Assembly: GCA_030429125.1 (NCBI GenBank)
Contig: JAUIDF010000009.1
Span: 1 to 32,367 of the forward strand
Direction: 5' to 3'
DNA length: 32,367 nt
DNA from: Gammaproteobacteria bacterium
GTDB taxonomy: Bacteria; Pseudomonadota; Gammaproteobacteria; Arenicellales; CAJQKF01
Shown: positions 31,408-32,367 of the stretch, in pieces
Numbering within the stretch: position 1 is the first letter of the stretch
How the letters are laid out: each line of letters starts with the position of its first letter
The notes under the pieces: generated by a model
Told to the model about the DNA's origin: nothing
Database searches by the model: none
The model's input: only the letters and a program-made list of their open reading frames with translations
Position numbers and translations under genes: made by a program

Positions 31408-32156
31408 GCATGAATCGCTCGGCGCGACGCGCGCTGCTGGTGGACGTGGGCAACAGCCGCGTCAAATGGCGAGTCGCCGGCGGCGACGCCGAGGGCGTGT
31501 GCCCGATCGACGCGCTGTCGAAGGGTGCACCCCTGGCCTGGCATTCATTGCCTGAGCCGGACTGGGTGATGATCTCGCTGGTCAGCACCGGCGATCTGCG
31601 CGAGGGGCTGCGCCGATGGTGTGTCGATCACTGGGGCAAGGAACCGTCCTTTGCGGACAGCGTCACGCCGGTGCCGGGGCTGCGCAATGCCTACGCCGAT
31701 CCGGGACAACTCGGCGTGGACCGTTGGCTGGCGCTGGTCGCGGCCCGGCGCCTGGCGGAAGGACCGGTGGTGGTGGTCGATTGCGGTACGGCCATCACCA
31801 TGGATCTCCTCGACGAAGACGGCGTGTTCCGCGGCGGGATGATCGTGCCGGGCCGCAGCGTCTTCGAATCCGCGTTCCGAACCCGCGTACCCTACCTCGC
31901 CGCGGCGGCGGCGCGGGCGCCGGCATTTCCGGCGGACAACACCGCCGACGCCATCGCCCTTGGCATACAGACCGCCGTCGTTGCCTCCCTCGACCGATTC
32001 GTCGACAATGCGCGGGCCCTGGTCGGGTGCGCTCCCGCGGTGCGCCTGACCGGCGGAGACGGGCCGTGGCTCGACGCGTTGTGGAACGGCGAGTCGACGG
32101 TGCACGAAAACCTCGTGCTCGACGGACTCAGTTCGCTGATGGAGCTTTACGATTGA
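31404..32156 (+). CDS. coaX: Type III pantothenate kinase
   Basis: A 250-residue ASKHA-fold kinase that phosphorylates pantothenate, the first step of CoA synthesis. The nucleotide-binding DVGNSRVKW (14-22), GVDRWLAL (104-111), VVDCGTAITMD (124-134) and FRGGMIVPG (142-150) are all present, with LTGGDG near the end. This type needs a monovalent cation and is not inhibited by CoA. GTG 31404 is chosen because GGAGG lies 7 nt upstream and it overlaps the birA stop (GTGA). ATG 31410 is an alternative two codons later. Its stop overlaps the next start as TTGA. Confidence 0.95.
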   Translation: MSMNRSARRALLVDVGNSRVKWRVAGGDAEGVCPIDALSKGAPLAWHSLPEPDWVMISLVSTGDLREGLRRWCVDHWGKEPSFADSVTPVPGLRNAYADPGQLGVDRWLALVAARRLAEGPVVVVDCGTAITMDLLDEDGVFRGGMIVPGRSVFESAFRTRVPYLAAAAARAPAFPADNTADAIALGIQTAVVASLDRFVDNARALVGCAPAVRLTGGDGPWLDALWNGESTVHENLVLDGLSSLMELYD

Positions 32157-32367
32157 AGTGGCTGTTCTTTTCCCTCGTGCTGGTCAATATCGCGCTGTAC
32201 CTGTGGGCGACCGGCCACCCGGACAGCGCACCGGTCACGGCGGAGGCCGCCAGGCGGCAGGTGAATGCGCGCAGCATGATGTTGCTGTCCGAGCGCCCCG
32301 AGAACGCGGGCGCCGGCGGCCAGGTGTGCATGCGCATCGGTCCGTTCCTCACCCAGTCGACGTTCGC
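32153..32367 (+). CDS. SPOR-domain-type protein, N-terminal part (cut by window edge)
   Basis: From a TTG at 32153, overlapping the coaX stop as TTGA, the frame is open to the window end (71 codons). It begins with a membrane anchor (KWLFFSLVLVNIALYLWATG), then a short linker, then CMRIGPFLTQSTF, which resembles the first strand and turn of a SPOR domain. A SPOR-like membrane protein follows coaX in pseudomonads and relatives, which supports the call. SPOR domains bind denuded glycan strands of septal peptidoglycan. GGAG lies about 9 nt before the TTG. The rest of the gene is beyond the window. Confidence 0.72.
   Translation, partial: MKWLFFSLVLVNIALYLWATGHPDSAPVTAEAARRQVNARSMMLLSERPENAGAGGQVCMRIGPFLTQSTF

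Overview
The window is GC-rich, tightly packed chromosomal DNA. It is most likely from a free-living, possibly marine gammaproteobacterium. The evidence is the housekeeping run rarA-birA-coaX-SPOR gene at the right end, nadC, a CCA-encoding tRNA-Arg, many GTG starts and 4-nt stop/start overlaps, and a mix of TRAP, DMT and MFS transporters with aromatic-acid catabolic genes. The lineage is inferred from gene content only. No insertion sequence, phage gene or CRISPR array was seen.

Layout. (1) 1-3056: the 5' end of a GAPDH gene running off the left edge (minus strand, resembling the ArsJ-associated type), then plus-strand genes for a small membrane protein, a PhnB-like VOC protein, a GNAT acetyltransferase, an unusual two-domain GNAT protein and a small cupin. 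(2) 3147-5108: a large secreted protein of unknown function. (3) 5264-16341: a catabolic region. It holds a DMSP-lyase-family cupin, a TAXI-type TRAP transporter (fused permease plus binding protein), a class II aldolase-fold enzyme, a MarR regulator, a phthalate-dioxygenase-like Rieske oxygenase, its flavin/[2Fe-2S] reductase, a Gfo/Idh dihydrodiol dehydrogenase-like protein, a 4,5-dihydroxyphthalate decarboxylase-like protein and a DMT exporter. (4) 16377-19828: nadC, convergent with an MFS-DMT-RDD membrane-protein run on the minus strand. (5) 19829-20309: an AT-rich intergenic island with two adjacent DnaA-box matches. (6) 20310-26530: a coupled pair of exported proteins (glycine-zipper/SH3b plus an unknown), tRNA-Arg(CCT), a membrane-anchored M23-type protein with an unusual insertion, and a gamma-glutamyltransferase family protein. 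(7) 26659-32367: ghrA, then a DMT permease-alkB-rarA-birA-coaX-SPOR chain in which every junction from the permease onward is a 4-nt stop/start overlap.

How the genes work together. The most coherent system is the region-3 catabolic cluster. Established family roles give: uptake by TAXI-TRAP; cis-dihydroxylation by the Rieske oxygenase with its reductase; rearomatisation by the Gfo/Idh dehydrogenase; decarboxylation by the 4,5-dihydroxyphthalate decarboxylase homologue. This is the phthalate-to-protocatechuate logic. Three copies of one dyad (ACTTAGAWATCTAA) lie in the two divergent promoter regions of this cluster. At the Rieske and reductase promoters the dyad sits at the same place relative to the predicted -10. 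It is the natural candidate operator for the MarR protein encoded between them. No ring-cleavage dioxygenase of the usual protocatechuate types is present, so the substrate and lower pathway are open. The cluster also carries two enzymes, a class II aldolase and a DddL-like cupin, that are not part of the textbook phthalate route.
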